Assembly (NCBI RefSeq): GCF_013181195.1
Contig: NZ_SMZP01000009.1
Location: forward strand, 1-64,000
DNA: 64,000 nucleotides
Origin: Caulobacter sp. RHG1
GTDB lineage: Bacteria; Pseudomonadota; Alphaproteobacteria; Caulobacterales; Caulobacteraceae
Direction: 5' to 3'
In this document: positions 1-13,779 of the stretch, in pieces
Numbering within the stretch: position 1 is the stretch's first letter
Layout of the letters: each line of letters begins with the position of its first letter
Position numbers and translations under genes: made by a program
The notes under the pieces: generated by a model
What the model was told of the DNA's origin: nothing
What the model saw: the letters and a program-made list of their open reading frames with translations, nothing else
Database searches by the model: none

Positions 1-5249
<5,249 letters not shown>

Positions 5250-5325
5250 GCGTTGTCCGGATACGGATGAGCAGAGTCAGCTGGCGCATTCTCGCGCGCC
5301 GGCTGACTCCCAAGTCCTGTGGGAT

Positions 5326-5781
5326 CTAGTTGGAGCTGGCGACCAGGACGCTCCTGATCGCGAAGCTGGAATTGATACGGGCGACCCCGGGCAGGCGAGA
5401 GAGGATCTCTTTGTGGATCCGCTCATAAGCCGCGGTGCTCGAAGCGGTGGCGCGCAGGATGTAGTCGGCGTCGCCGGTCATCAGGAAGCACTCGGCGATC
5501 TCCGGGTGCATCCGCACGGCCTGTTCGAAACGGTTCAGGTAGTCCTCGGTCTGCTTGTCGAGCGTGATGCGAACGATGGCCACGACGCCGTCGTCGGCCA
5601 CCGCCTCAGAGACTATGGCGGCATAGCCCCGGATAGCCCCCGTTTCCTCGAGAGCCTTCACGCGACGCAGGCACGCTGAAGCCGAGAGACCAATCTGGGC
5701 GGCGAGTTCGTTGTTGGGCATTCGCCCATTGACCCGCAGCAGGCCGATGATCTTCCGGTCGAGCATATCCAGGTTCAGCAT
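5326..5781 (-). CDS. Lrp/AsnC-family transcriptional regulator of the D-alanine locus
   Basis: A 151-residue protein with an N-terminal winged helix-turn-helix (LDMLDRKII, then the recognition helix around LSASACLRRVKALEE) and a C-terminal RAM ligand-binding domain containing the typical GDADYILR strand. Start: ATG at 5781 is preceded by AGAGG at good spacing; a GTG at 5802 would add seven residues and is less likely. It is transcribed away from the alanine racemase gene across 135 bp. Family knowledge: Lrp-type DadR/BkdR-like regulators bind an amino acid and control divergent catabolic genes. From context I infer that it senses alanine and regulates the racemase/dehydrogenase operon; the effector itself cannot be read from the sequence. 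Confidence 0.9.
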   Translation of the reverse strand: MLNLDMLDRKIIGLLRVNGRMPNNELAAQIGLSASACLRRVKALEETGAIRGYAAIVSEAVADDGVVAIVRITLDKQTEDYLNRFEQAVRMHPEIAECFLMTGDADYILRATASSTAAYERIHKEILSRLPGVARINSSFAIRSVLVASSN

Positions 5782-5855
5782 TTTGTTCGGCCTCTGCTGC
5801 ACATCATTTCGATGCGTAGCTTATTATGGAGGAATCTGCGGCCAATAGGTCATTC

Positions 5856-5890
5856 ATTCGAACCATATTTTCCTACGGTCATGGTCGAAT
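5856..5890. promoter_or_regulatory. Imperfect dyad in the Lrp / alanine racemase divergent promoter
   Basis: ATTCGAACCAT (5856-5866) and ATGGTCGAAT (5881-5890) are inverted copies with one extra base in the left arm, flanking an AT-richer centre. It lies between the divergent regulator and racemase starts, where an Lrp-family operator would be expected. Binding is inferred. Confidence 0.4.
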
Positions 5891-5916
5891 TCAGCCATGC
5901 TGAGGATCGATGCCGA

Positions 5917-7083
5917 ATGACCCACGCGCCTTCCCGAGACATGGCCGGCGGTCTGCTGACCATCGATCTTGCGGCCTTGACGGCCAACTATCTCGACCTC
6001 GCCCGACGCGTCTCGCCGAGCAGGACCGCGGCAGTGGTCAAGGCAGACGCCTATGGCCTGGGCGCGTCGTGCGTTGCGTCCGCTCTTGAAGGCGCGGGCT
6101 GCCAAGACTTCTTCGTGGCCCATCTCGAAGAAGCCTTAGCCCTCAAATCTGTGCTTTCGCCGAACGTGCGCCTTTACGTACTCAACGGCCTACAGCCCGG
6201 CGCCGAAGCGGCCTGCGCGAAGGCCAGCGTCATCCCCGTCCTGAACGGTCTGGACCAAGCCTGGCGCTGGCGTGATCTGGCCATGTCGCTGGGGGCGCCG
6301 TTGCCGGCCGCCATCCAGATTGACAGCGGCATGGCTCGGCTGGGCCTCTCGGCAGCGGATCTGGATACGCTGTTGGCCGACGCCGCGTTCTTCAGCCAAA
6401 TCTCGCTGATGCTGGTGATGAGCCACTTGGCCTGTTCCGACGAGCCGGAGGCGCCCAGCAACGAGGCTCAGCAGGCGTTCTTCGCGCGTCAGGCCGACCG
6501 GTTGCCGCCCGCGCCGCGGTCCCTGGCCAATTCAGGCGGGATCTTCCTGGGCGCCGCGCATCACGCAGACCTCGTTCGGCCGGGCGTCAGCCTCTATGGC
6601 GTCGCCCCCAATGACGCGCCCAACCCGATGCGCGCGGTGGTGCGGCTCGACGCGAAGGTGATCCAGGTTCGCGACATCGCCGCCGGCGACCGGGTCGGCT
6701 ACGGCCTGACCTATGCGCGTGAAGCGCCGGGCCGCATCGCCACCATCGCCGTGGGATATGCCGACGGCTGGCCGCGCCATCTCAGCAATGCGGGCGCGGC
6801 CTACTCTCACGGCGTCCGCCTGCCGATCGCGGGCCGGGTCTCGATGGACAGCATCACCCTGGATGTCTCGGCGCTGGCCGGACAGGGACTGGACCTGAAG
6901 CTGGGCGACCTCGTCGAACTGCTCGGGCCGCACCAGACGCTTGAGGACGTCGCCCGGGCCGCCGGGACCATTCCGTATGAAATCCTGACCGGCCTCGGCC
7001 GCCGCTACCACCGGACCTATGTGGAGGACACCACCATGTCGCAGCTCTCCGTAACGCCGCGCCAAGCGACCGTGTTCTCATGA
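5917..7083 (+). CDS. dadX: Alanine racemase (probably catabolic, DadX-like)
   Basis: A PLP-dependent fold-type III racemase of 388 residues that interconverts L- and D-alanine in the cytoplasm. The PLP lysine is K42 in VVKADAYGLG and the catalytic tyrosine is about Y262 in VGYGLTY; the GRVSMD motif of the C-terminal domain is present. Start: ATG 5917 has GAGGA upstream at usable spacing; two upstream in-frame starts (5812, 5881) would add residues outside the family pattern. It overlaps the next gene, a D-amino-acid dehydrogenase, by four bases (ATGA). That coupling and the divergent Lrp regulator favour a catabolic DadX role over cell-wall Alr, although the sequence alone does not separate the two. 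Confidence 0.92.
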   Translation: MTHAPSRDMAGGLLTIDLAALTANYLDLARRVSPSRTAAVVKADAYGLGASCVASALEGAGCQDFFVAHLEEALALKSVLSPNVRLYVLNGLQPGAEAACAKASVIPVLNGLDQAWRWRDLAMSLGAPLPAAIQIDSGMARLGLSAADLDTLLADAAFFSQISLMLVMSHLACSDEPEAPSNEAQQAFFARQADRLPPAPRSLANSGGIFLGAAHHADLVRPGVSLYGVAPNDAPNPMRAVVRLDAKVIQVRDIAAGDRVGYGLTYAREAPGRIATIAVGYADGWPRHLSNAGAAYSHGVRLPIAGRVSMDSITLDVSALAGQGLDLKLGDLVELLGPHQTLEDVARAAGTIPYEILTGLGRRYHRTYVEDTTMSQLSVTPRQATVFS

Positions 7084-8336
7084 GGGTCGCTGTTCTCGGC
7101 GGGGGCGTCGTCGGCGTCACGACGGCCTACTCTCTGGCCCAGGCCGGTCACGAGGTGGTGGTCGTCGATCGCCAGTCCGGCCCGGCGCTGGAAACCAGCT
7201 TCGGCAACGCGGGCGAGATTTCCCCAGGCTACGCCTCCCCATGGGCCGCGCCAGGCATCCCCCAGAAAGCCATCAAGTGGCTGATGATGCGGCATGCGCC
7301 GCTGATCCTGCGCCCGGCGCTGGACGGCGAGATGCTGTCCTGGCTTTTCTCGATGTTGAGCAACTGCACGGCCAGCCGCTACGCGCTCAACAAGGGCCGG
7401 ATGGTCCGTCTGGCCGAGTACAGCCGCGATCGCCTGATCGCGCTGCGCGCCGCGACCGGTATTGCCTATGATGAGCGGATGCAGGGCACCCTGCAGCTGT
7501 TTCGCACGCAATATCAGCTCGATGGGATCGGCAAGGACATCGAGGTGTTGCGCGCCGGCGGCGTGCCGTTCGAGGTGCTGGACCGCGCCGGCTGCATCGC
7601 CGCCGAGCCGGGACTAGCCCATGCGGACGACGATTTCGTCGGGGGGCTGCGGCTGCCTAATGACGAGACCGGCGACTGCTTCAAGTTCACCAACGCCCTG
7701 GCCAAGCGGGCCGAGACGCTGGGCGTGGAGTTCCAGTTCGACACTACCGTCGAAGCGATCGAGGCTGATGGCCGGGCCATCACCAGCGTGCGGACCTCTC
7801 GCGGCCCGCTGACCGCCGACGCGTATGTCGTGGCGATGGGCAGCTTCTCGGCCAGGCTGGTTCGCCCGCTGGGCCTGCAGCTGCCGGTCTATCCGGTGAA
7901 GGGCTATTCGATTACCGCGCCGATCATAGATCCCGAGCGCGCGCCGGTTTCCACCCTGCTGGACGAGACTTACAAGGTCGCCATCACCCGGCTGGGTGAT
8001 CGGATCCGCGTGGGCGGCATGGCCGAAATCTCCGGCTACAATAATGACCTGCCCGAGCGCCGTCGCGCGACCTTGAGGCGCTCGGTCGGCAGCCTGTTCC
8101 CCGGCGCGAGCGATCTGGACGCGGCGACCTTCTGGTCGGGCCTGCGACCGATGACGCCCGACAGCACGCCCGTGATCGGCCCGACGGCGATCGGCAATCT
8201 CTATCTCAACACCGGCCACGGCACCCTGGGCTGGACCATGGCCTGCGGTTCGGCCCAGGTGCTCAGCGACATCGTCAGCCGCCGGACGCCGGCGATCGAG
8301 ACCGCCGACCTTTCGATCGCGCGCTACGGCCGCTAG
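7080..8336 (+). CDS. dadA: D-amino-acid dehydrogenase (DadA-type FAD oxidoreductase)
   Basis: A 418-residue DAO-family flavoprotein. The N-terminus carries the FAD-binding VLGGGVVGVTTAYSLA motif and the ED-like VVVVDRQ strand end, followed by the DadA signature NAGEISPGYASPWAAPG. It oxidises D-alanine and other D-amino acids to 2-oxo acids and ammonia, passing electrons to the respiratory chain at the inner membrane. The start codon overlaps the racemase stop (ATGA), so the two are translationally coupled: the racemase supplies the D-isomer that this enzyme consumes. The C-terminal GLRPMTPDSTPVIG segment is typical. High confidence. Confidence 0.95.
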   Translation: MRVAVLGGGVVGVTTAYSLAQAGHEVVVVDRQSGPALETSFGNAGEISPGYASPWAAPGIPQKAIKWLMMRHAPLILRPALDGEMLSWLFSMLSNCTASRYALNKGRMVRLAEYSRDRLIALRAATGIAYDERMQGTLQLFRTQYQLDGIGKDIEVLRAGGVPFEVLDRAGCIAAEPGLAHADDDFVGGLRLPNDETGDCFKFTNALAKRAETLGVEFQFDTTVEAIEADGRAITSVRTSRGPLTADAYVVAMGSFSARLVRPLGLQLPVYPVKGYSITAPIIDPERAPVSTLLDETYKVAITRLGDRIRVGGMAEISGYNNDLPERRRATLRRSVGSLFPGASDLDAATFWSGLRPMTPDSTPVIGPTAIGNLYLNTGHGTLGWTMACGSAQVLSDIVSRRTPAIETADLSIARYGR

Positions 8337-8368
8337 AGCCTTCATCCCCTCAACAGAAGAGACCTTCC

Positions 8369-8716
8369 ATGACCATCACCCGTCTGCATTCCGGCCCGCG
8401 CATGAGCCAGGCCGTCATCCACGGCGACACCGTCTACCTGGCCGGCCAGGTCGGTGCGCCGGGCAAGAGCGTCACCGAACAGACCCAGACGATTCTGGGC
8501 CAGATCGACGCCCTGCTGGCCGAGACCGGCAGCGCCAAGTCGAAGGTTCTGTCGGCGACGATCTGGCTGGCCGACATGGCCGACTTCGCCGAAATGAACG
8601 CCGTCTGGGACGCTTGGGTCGGCGGCCAGGACGCGCCCGCCCGCGCCACCGGCGAGGCCAAGCTGGCGACCCCGGACTACAAGGTCGAGATCATCATCGT
8701 CGCCGCGCGCGACTGA
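8369..8716 (+). CDS. RidA/YjgF-family reactive imine deaminase
   Basis: A compact 115-residue RidA-fold protein (YjgF/YER057c/UK114). It has the GQVG strand, the conserved arginine in PARATGEAKLA that binds the substrate carboxylate, and the C-terminal KVEIIIVAA strand. RidA proteins hydrolyse 2-imino acids released by amino-acid oxidases and PLP enzymes. It lies 32 bp downstream of dadA, whose reaction makes iminopropionate, so it should finish or protect that step. Pseudomonas dad loci also carry a RidA paralogue. A strong hairpin follows. Confidence 0.92.
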   Translation: MTITRLHSGPRMSQAVIHGDTVYLAGQVGAPGKSVTEQTQTILGQIDALLAETGSAKSKVLSATIWLADMADFAEMNAVWDAWVGGQDAPARATGEAKLATPDYKVEIIIVAARD

Positions 8717-8724
8717 CGCCCAAG

Positions 8725-8752
8725 CGACGTCGGCGCGAGTGCGCCGACGTCG
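8725..8752 (+). terminator. Strong hairpin after the dad operon, no U-tract
   Basis: Twelve-base perfect arms, CGACGTCGGCGC and GCGCCGACGTCG, around a GAGT loop, immediately after the RidA stop codon. No T-run follows, so termination here would not be the textbook intrinsic type; 3'-end protection is an alternative. Confidence 0.6.
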
Positions 8753-8897
8753 TCACGACGCCTTTCGTTCGATTTCGCGGACATGCGATAACGGCGAAGG
8801 TTGTTCGGTTTGGAGAGCGTCGCGCGAAAGTCCTTTCCGCCGACGCGGTTGAAGATCGACGTTCTGGGGGCTTCGACGCCTGATGAGGAATTCGATC

Positions 8898-11246
8898 ATG
8901 TCATCGACCGCCAAGCGCTCGTGTTTGACCGGCGTCGCCGCCCTGGCTCTGGGCCTGGCCCTTTCCACCGCGCACGCCGCTGAGCCTTCGCCCACCGCCC
9001 TGTTTCCGCCGGGCTGGGACGCGCGCCTGGCCAAGGCCGAGCGCCTGCTGGGTCCGGTCATCCGCCGCGAGTTGGGCGATGTTCCCGTTCAGCGCCGTTT
9101 TGACCCCGGCAATCGGCCCATGCTCGATCCGCTGGTCACGCCCGTCTGGGCGGCGGATGGTCAGACGTTCTTCTATTGGGCGCAGGATCGGTCGCTGAAG
9201 CACGCCAAGCCGCTGGCGGGCCGTCAGGAGGTTCTGGCCGACAAGGCGCGGATCGCGGAGATTCTCAAGCAGGCCGGTGCGCCGGACGCGGCAAAGGTTT
9301 CGCCGGAAGTCGTCCTGGTCACCGGCGCGCCGGTGCTGGACTTCACGCTGGGCGGCAAGATTTGGCGCGTGGACGTCGCCGCCGGAACCGCCAAGCCGCT
9401 GGAGGCCAAGCTCTCGACGGTCGAAGGGCTGGCGCTGTCGCGTGACGGTCAGGCCGCCGCCTTCGTGCGCGACCACGACCTCTATGTGCGCTCGCCCGAG
9501 GGCATCGAGCGGCGGATCACCCAGGACGCCGACCTCTGGTACAGCTTCGACCCGCGTTTCGCGCGCAGCAATCCCGTCAACAAGGTCAAGCCGGGTCCCG
9601 CGGGGCGACCCAATGTCGTCTGGTTGCCGGGTGCGGGCCACCGGCTGCTGGTCGAGCGCTGGGATTTCCGCAAGGTCGGCTCCAACTGGATGATCGACTC
9701 CCTCGCCAAGCCTCGGCCCAAGCTGTTCGAGCAGCGCATCGCCGTTCCGGGTGAGACGGAGCTTCCACGTCCCGAGTTCTGGATCGTCGACGCCGACACC
9801 GGCGTCTCGCGACGGATAGACGCCGGCGCATGGGCGTTCATGGGCAACATGGATGTCGGCGGCGGCGGCTACTTCCCGGCGCCGGATGGCCGCAGCCTGC
9901 TGTTCAACCGCATGACCCGCGACTATGGCGTCGTCGAACTGGTGTCGCTCGATCTGGCGACCGGCGCCGAGCGCGTGCTGGTGCGGGAGACCAATCCCAA
10001 CGGCTCCAGCATTCGCTACCCGATCGCGACCTTCATCGAGCAGGGCAGGGCGGTGCTTTGGAAGTCCGATCGCAGCGGCCGGACTCAGTTCTGGCGCGTG
10101 GACCTGGCCACCGGCGCCGCGCGTCAGGTGACCAAGGGCGATTTCAGCGTCGAGCAGGTTCTCCACGCCGACGACAGGACCGGCAGGCTCTACTTCTCGG
10201 CCTATGGCGACGGTGAGGGCGGGGAGGCCGACTATCCCCACACCTGGAGCGCGGACATGCGCACGGGCAAGGCCCGCCGGTTGGACGAGGCCGACACCGC
10301 GCACGTCGCCAACTTCGCGCCAAAGGGCGGCTACTTCCTCGACACATCTAGCCGGGTCGACCGCGCGCCACACGCCTACGTGCGGTCGGCGGCGGACGGC
10401 AAGGTTCTGCTGGATCTCGGCGCGGCCGACATTGCTCCGCTGGCCAAGCTGGGCTGGCGCGCGCCCGAGCGGGTCAACGTCAAGGGCGCGGACGGCAAGA
10501 CCGATATTTATGGCGTCATGTGGAAGCCGACCGACTTCGACCCGGCGCGCAAGTATCCGGTCGTCGTGCAGGTCTATCCCGGTCCCTATTCGGAAGGTTT
10601 CCCGGTGGGCTTCGCGCCGCACCAGCCCAATACCGCCTTGTCCGAGATGGGCTTCGTGGTCGTGCGGCTGGGCCAGCGTGGTGGCTCGCCGGTCCGCGAT
10701 CCGACCTATGCGCGCTACTCCAGAACCCAGGGCAGCGTTCGCGACTATCCCCTGGCCGACAACCGCGCCGCGCTGATCGCCCTGGGCGCGGACCGTCCCT
10801 ACATGGACCTGGGCCGCGTCGGGATCATCGGCGAGTCCGGCGGGGGCTTCATGACCGTCGCGGCCATGCTGGCCTATCCCGAATTCTACAAGGTCGGCGT
10901 CGCCGCGGCGGGCAACCACGACAACCTGATCTACGAGATGAACTCCAGCGAGTTCTACTGGGGCACGCCCGGCAAGCCGGGCAGCGCGTCCTACGACACC
11001 GTGGCGTCGCAAGCGACCAAGCTGTCGGGCGCTCTGCTGCTGGTGCATGGCGACCAAGACGACGACGTCACCCTGTCCAGCTCCGTCCGGCTGATCGACG
11101 CGCTGAACCGGGCGGGCAAGCGCTACGACTTCCTCCTGTTGCCGGGGGCTTCCCACTTCAACTTCGAACCCGCGACCTCGGAATACTACCGTCGGCGGAT
11201 GTGGGGCTTCCTGGTCGAAAATCTCAAGCCGGACGTCAGGCCCTAG
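8898..11246 (+). CDS. Secreted prolyl-oligopeptidase (S9) family peptidase, DPP-IV-like
   Basis: A 782-residue exported peptidase. Start ATG 8898 is chosen because AGGA sits 8 nt upstream and it opens directly into a signal peptide (TGVAALALGLALSTAHA); ATG 8883 lacks a ribosome-binding site. Residues about 60-500 form a seven-bladed-propeller-like region with repeated SRDGQ, PDGRS and DLATG blade motifs. The C-terminal alpha/beta hydrolase carries the triad: S647 in GESGGG, D721 in HGDQDDDV, H753 in GASHFNF. S9 enzymes cleave short peptides, often after proline. It precedes another secreted peptidase by 36 bp on the same strand, suggesting one transcript for periplasmic peptide breakdown. Confidence 0.93.
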   Translation: MSSTAKRSCLTGVAALALGLALSTAHAAEPSPTALFPPGWDARLAKAERLLGPVIRRELGDVPVQRRFDPGNRPMLDPLVTPVWAADGQTFFYWAQDRSLKHAKPLAGRQEVLADKARIAEILKQAGAPDAAKVSPEVVLVTGAPVLDFTLGGKIWRVDVAAGTAKPLEAKLSTVEGLALSRDGQAAAFVRDHDLYVRSPEGIERRITQDADLWYSFDPRFARSNPVNKVKPGPAGRPNVVWLPGAGHRLLVERWDFRKVGSNWMIDSLAKPRPKLFEQRIAVPGETELPRPEFWIVDADTGVSRRIDAGAWAFMGNMDVGGGGYFPAPDGRSLLFNRMTRDYGVVELVSLDLATGAERVLVRETNPNGSSIRYPIATFIEQGRAVLWKSDRSGRTQFWRVDLATGAARQVTKGDFSVEQVLHADDRTGRLYFSAYGDGEGGEADYPHTWSADMRTGKARRLDEADTAHVANFAPKGGYFLDTSSRVDRAPHAYVRSAADGKVLLDLGAADIAPLAKLGWRAPERVNVKGADGKTDIYGVMWKPTDFDPARKYPVVVQVYPGPYSEGFPVGFAPHQPNTALSEMGFVVVRLGQRGGSPVRDPTYARYSRTQGSVRDYPLADNRAALIALGADRPYMDLGRVGIIGESGGGFMTVAAMLAYPEFYKVGVAAAGNHDNLIYEMNSSEFYWGTPGKPGSASYDTVASQATKLSGALLLVHGDQDDDVTLSSSVRLIDALNRAGKRYDFLLLPGASHFNFEPATSEYYRRRMWGFLVENLKPDVRP

Positions 11247-11282
11247 TCTGGACGTTCGCAAGTCAATCGAAAGCATCATCCC

Positions 11283-13448
11283 ATGAGACGATACCTCTTC
11301 GGACTGACGGTGGCGCTGCTGGGCCTGACGGGTCTGAGCGCCTCGGCGCTGGCCCAGTCGCCTGCCAGCCCCGCGCCGTCGAAGCCGGATGGCTTCGGCA
11401 AGCCACAAGCCGTCAGCGGCACGCCCTATAGCCGCTATCAGCGCCAGTCGGTCTATGTGCCGGTCAAGGACGGCACGCGACTGGCCGTCGACATCTTCCG
11501 GCCGATGACCGAGGCGGGCGTCGAGGACAAGCCGCTGCCGGTTATCTTCTACTATGCGCGCTACTGGCGCGCGCGGCAGTTGCCGGACGGTTCGGTGGTC
11601 ACCGACCTGGGCGTGCTGGGCAAGGGCCAGACGGTCGGTCAGCTGACGCCGCGTGACGGCAGCGGACGCCTGCTGTTCTGGGACACCGGCCGGGAGTCGT
11701 TCCCCGAGATCATGCGCCACGGCTATATCTTCGTGCGGGCTGAGGGCCGTGGCACCGGGGCGTCGGAAGGCTTCCGGATCGCCGACTACACGCAGGAAGA
11801 ACGGCGCGACGGCGCCGACCTGATCGCCTGGATCGCCGCCCAACCCTGGAGCAATGGCAAGGTGGGTATGGCCGGTGGCTCGTACCCCGGCATTACCCAG
11901 ATCGCCGTGGCCGCCGAAGCGCCGCCGGCCCTGAAGGCGATCTTCCCGGCCGCACCGACCCTCGACTTCTATCGCCTGGGTTCGGCCGGCGTCGGCGCCC
12001 TGCACAAGGGCATCATCGGGTTCCAGGCGGCCCAGGCCAAGAGCGACGGCCTGGACGTCACCAAGCCCGTCACCGGCAAGGTCGTCCCCGTGGACGCCGA
12101 CCCTACCGGCGAGCAACTGCGCGAGATCCTCCGCCTGCGGGTCGAGAAGACGCCGCCAGACGTGCTGCTGCGCGCCCTCAAGGACCTCAGCCCTGACTTC
12201 GCCGCGACGGTGCAGGACCTGACCTCCAGCTGGAAGCTCAAGACGGTGGCCGAGGCGCGCGCCACCTTCATGGACGTCGACAAGTTCATCGCCGCCCAGC
12301 GCAACAATCCCGAAGCTCAGGCCAAGGCCTTGGCAGGCCTGTCGCTGGACCGTGACGCGCCGATCTACTCGTCGCTCGACACCCCCGGCATGTCGTCGCC
12401 GCATCTGCTGCTGCCAGCGCTGAACAAGGTCCAGATCCCGGCCTATGTCTGGTCGGGCTGGTACGACATGGATACGGTGGGAACGACGCAGCTCTACAGA
12501 AATCTGAAGGGTCCCAAGAAGCTGACCCTGGGTCCGTGGAGCCATGGCCCCAACGAGGACAACGGCACGCAGAAGAGCCCGCTGATCTTCGCCGAGGCGC
12601 GCTCGCGCGAGCTGATGACAGCCGAGGCCATCCGTTGGTTCGACTACTGGCTGAAGGGCGTGGACAATGGCGTGATGTCCGATCCCGCCATCCACTACGG
12701 CTATGCCGGCGATCGCGATCTCACCTGGAAGACGGCCGACGCCTGGCCAGCGCCGGGCGTGGAGCAGAAGCGCTTCTACCTGTCCGCCGCCCGCAGCGGT
12801 ACGGTTGCGTCGGTCAATGACGGCGTCCTGGCGGCATCGGCCGTCAAGCGCGGCGAGGTAGCCTTCACGGTGGACTATCACGCCACCATGGGCGCTCAGA
12901 CCCGCTATCACGACAGCTTCAGCGGCGCGCGGGAGATGGCCTATCCAGACCTGACGGCTCACGCCCGCAACAACCTGGCCTTCACGACCGCGCCCCTGGC
13001 CGAGGATCTGGTCATCTCCGGCCACCCGATTGTGGACGTCACGGCGCAATCGACGGCGGCGGATGGCGATCTGTTCTTCTATCTCGAAGACGTGGGTCCC
13101 GATGGCGTGAGCTATGTCACCGAGGCCGTGGTGCGGGCCTCGCACCGCACTCAGGGCGCCGCTCCCTACGACGTCGGCGGTTTGCCGTTCTCTGACTCTC
13201 GCAAGGCCGCGGTGGCTGCCACCGCGCCGTTCAATGCTGCGCCTGCGCGTCTGGTCGCCGACTTCCAGCCGACGGCCTATCGCTTCAAGGCGGGGCATCG
13301 GATCCGCCTGGTGGTGACAGGCGCGGATGCGGACAACTACATCACCCCGCCGGTACTGCCCGAGCCCAGCATCCGGCTAAGCCTGGGTGGGACAACGGCC
13401 GCTTCCATCACGCTGCCTGTGCTGACGTCGAGCCCGGCGCGTCCCTGA
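11283..13448 (+). CDS. Secreted CocE/NonD-family hydrolase (X-Pro dipeptidyl-peptidase, S15-like)
   Basis: A 721-residue exported serine hydrolase. The signal peptide reads FGLTVALLGLTGLSASALAQ. The alpha/beta-hydrolase domain has the nucleophile S200 in GMAGGSYPG and the RAEGRGTGASEG segment of the family; a C-terminal jelly-roll domain (about residue 530 onwards, including the DVTAQSTAADGDLFFYLEDV strand) is typical of CocE/PepX enzymes. Members act as X-Pro dipeptidyl aminopeptidases, glutaryl acylases or esterases. Pairing with the S9 peptidase just upstream favours peptide cleavage, but the substrate cannot be fixed from sequence. A good intrinsic terminator follows 25 bp downstream. Confidence 0.9.
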   Translation: MRRYLFGLTVALLGLTGLSASALAQSPASPAPSKPDGFGKPQAVSGTPYSRYQRQSVYVPVKDGTRLAVDIFRPMTEAGVEDKPLPVIFYYARYWRARQLPDGSVVTDLGVLGKGQTVGQLTPRDGSGRLLFWDTGRESFPEIMRHGYIFVRAEGRGTGASEGFRIADYTQEERRDGADLIAWIAAQPWSNGKVGMAGGSYPGITQIAVAAEAPPALKAIFPAAPTLDFYRLGSAGVGALHKGIIGFQAAQAKSDGLDVTKPVTGKVVPVDADPTGEQLREILRLRVEKTPPDVLLRALKDLSPDFAATVQDLTSSWKLKTVAEARATFMDVDKFIAAQRNNPEAQAKALAGLSLDRDAPIYSSLDTPGMSSPHLLLPALNKVQIPAYVWSGWYDMDTVGTTQLYRNLKGPKKLTLGPWSHGPNEDNGTQKSPLIFAEARSRELMTAEAIRWFDYWLKGVDNGVMSDPAIHYGYAGDRDLTWKTADAWPAPGVEQKRFYLSAARSGTVASVNDGVLAASAVKRGEVAFTVDYHATMGAQTRYHDSFSGAREMAYPDLTAHARNNLAFTTAPLAEDLVISGHPIVDVTAQSTAADGDLFFYLEDVGPDGVSYVTEAVVRASHRTQGAAPYDVGGLPFSDSRKAAVAATAPFNAAPARLVADFQPTAYRFKAGHRIRLVVTGADADNYITPPVLPEPSIRLSLGGTTAASITLPVLTSSPARP

Positions 13449-13473
13449 AGTCTACAGAGTTGATAATTCAGAA

Positions 13474-13505
13474 GCCTCGACCAGAAATGGTCGGGGCTTT
13501 TCTAT
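13474..13505 (+). terminator. Intrinsic terminator of the two-peptidase operon
   Basis: A ten-base stem (GCCTCGACCA / TGGTCGGGGC, one G-U pair) with a GAAA tetraloop, followed directly by TTTTCTATT. It starts 25 bp past the hydrolase stop codon. Confidence 0.9.
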
Positions 13506-13779
13506 TGAAGCCCTGCGTTGAAATGTGACGCCCTGACGCAGATCCTTCACGCATCTTATAAGAAAAGGAAATATCTCGCCGCAAACAGCGTCCCGATCCG
13601 CAGCAACTTCCAAGTTGCGTCCCTAAGGTTTGATCTGCGCCATGTCTTGTCCGTCAGCCGGGGGGCTGAGCAAGTTGGCGTCGCGCATGGGGGGAGGGCG
13701 TATGAAACTTGCAGTTTGCGAGGGCCTTCCGACGTCTCCTTCAGCGCGGCTTTCCGTCCCCTTATTGCCGGAGAAGTTT
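13506..13779. other. Non-coding leader before the siderophore receptor
   Basis: About 270 bp without a convincing gene; the open frames here overlap each other and lack ribosome sites. It contains a perfect 10-bp palindrome, TCTTATAAGA (13554-13563), in the most AT-rich part. I could not recognise a Fur box or a riboswitch. The receptor promoter is probably here. Confidence 0.5.

Noticed and set aside
8901..13298. 1,465-codon minus-strand open frame opposite the two peptidases
   Set aside because: The plus strand holds two enzymes with complete catalytic triads and signal peptides; the reverse frame is an artefact of strong third-position GC bias.
13630..13779. Extra N-terminal 50 codons on the first siderophore receptor
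   Set aside because: They would place the signal peptide internally; ATG 13780 has GGAGA and aligns with the paralogue's start.
13506..13779. Riboswitch in the receptor leader
   Set aside because: I looked for cobalamin, TPP and other conserved cores and found none; only a short palindrome stands out.
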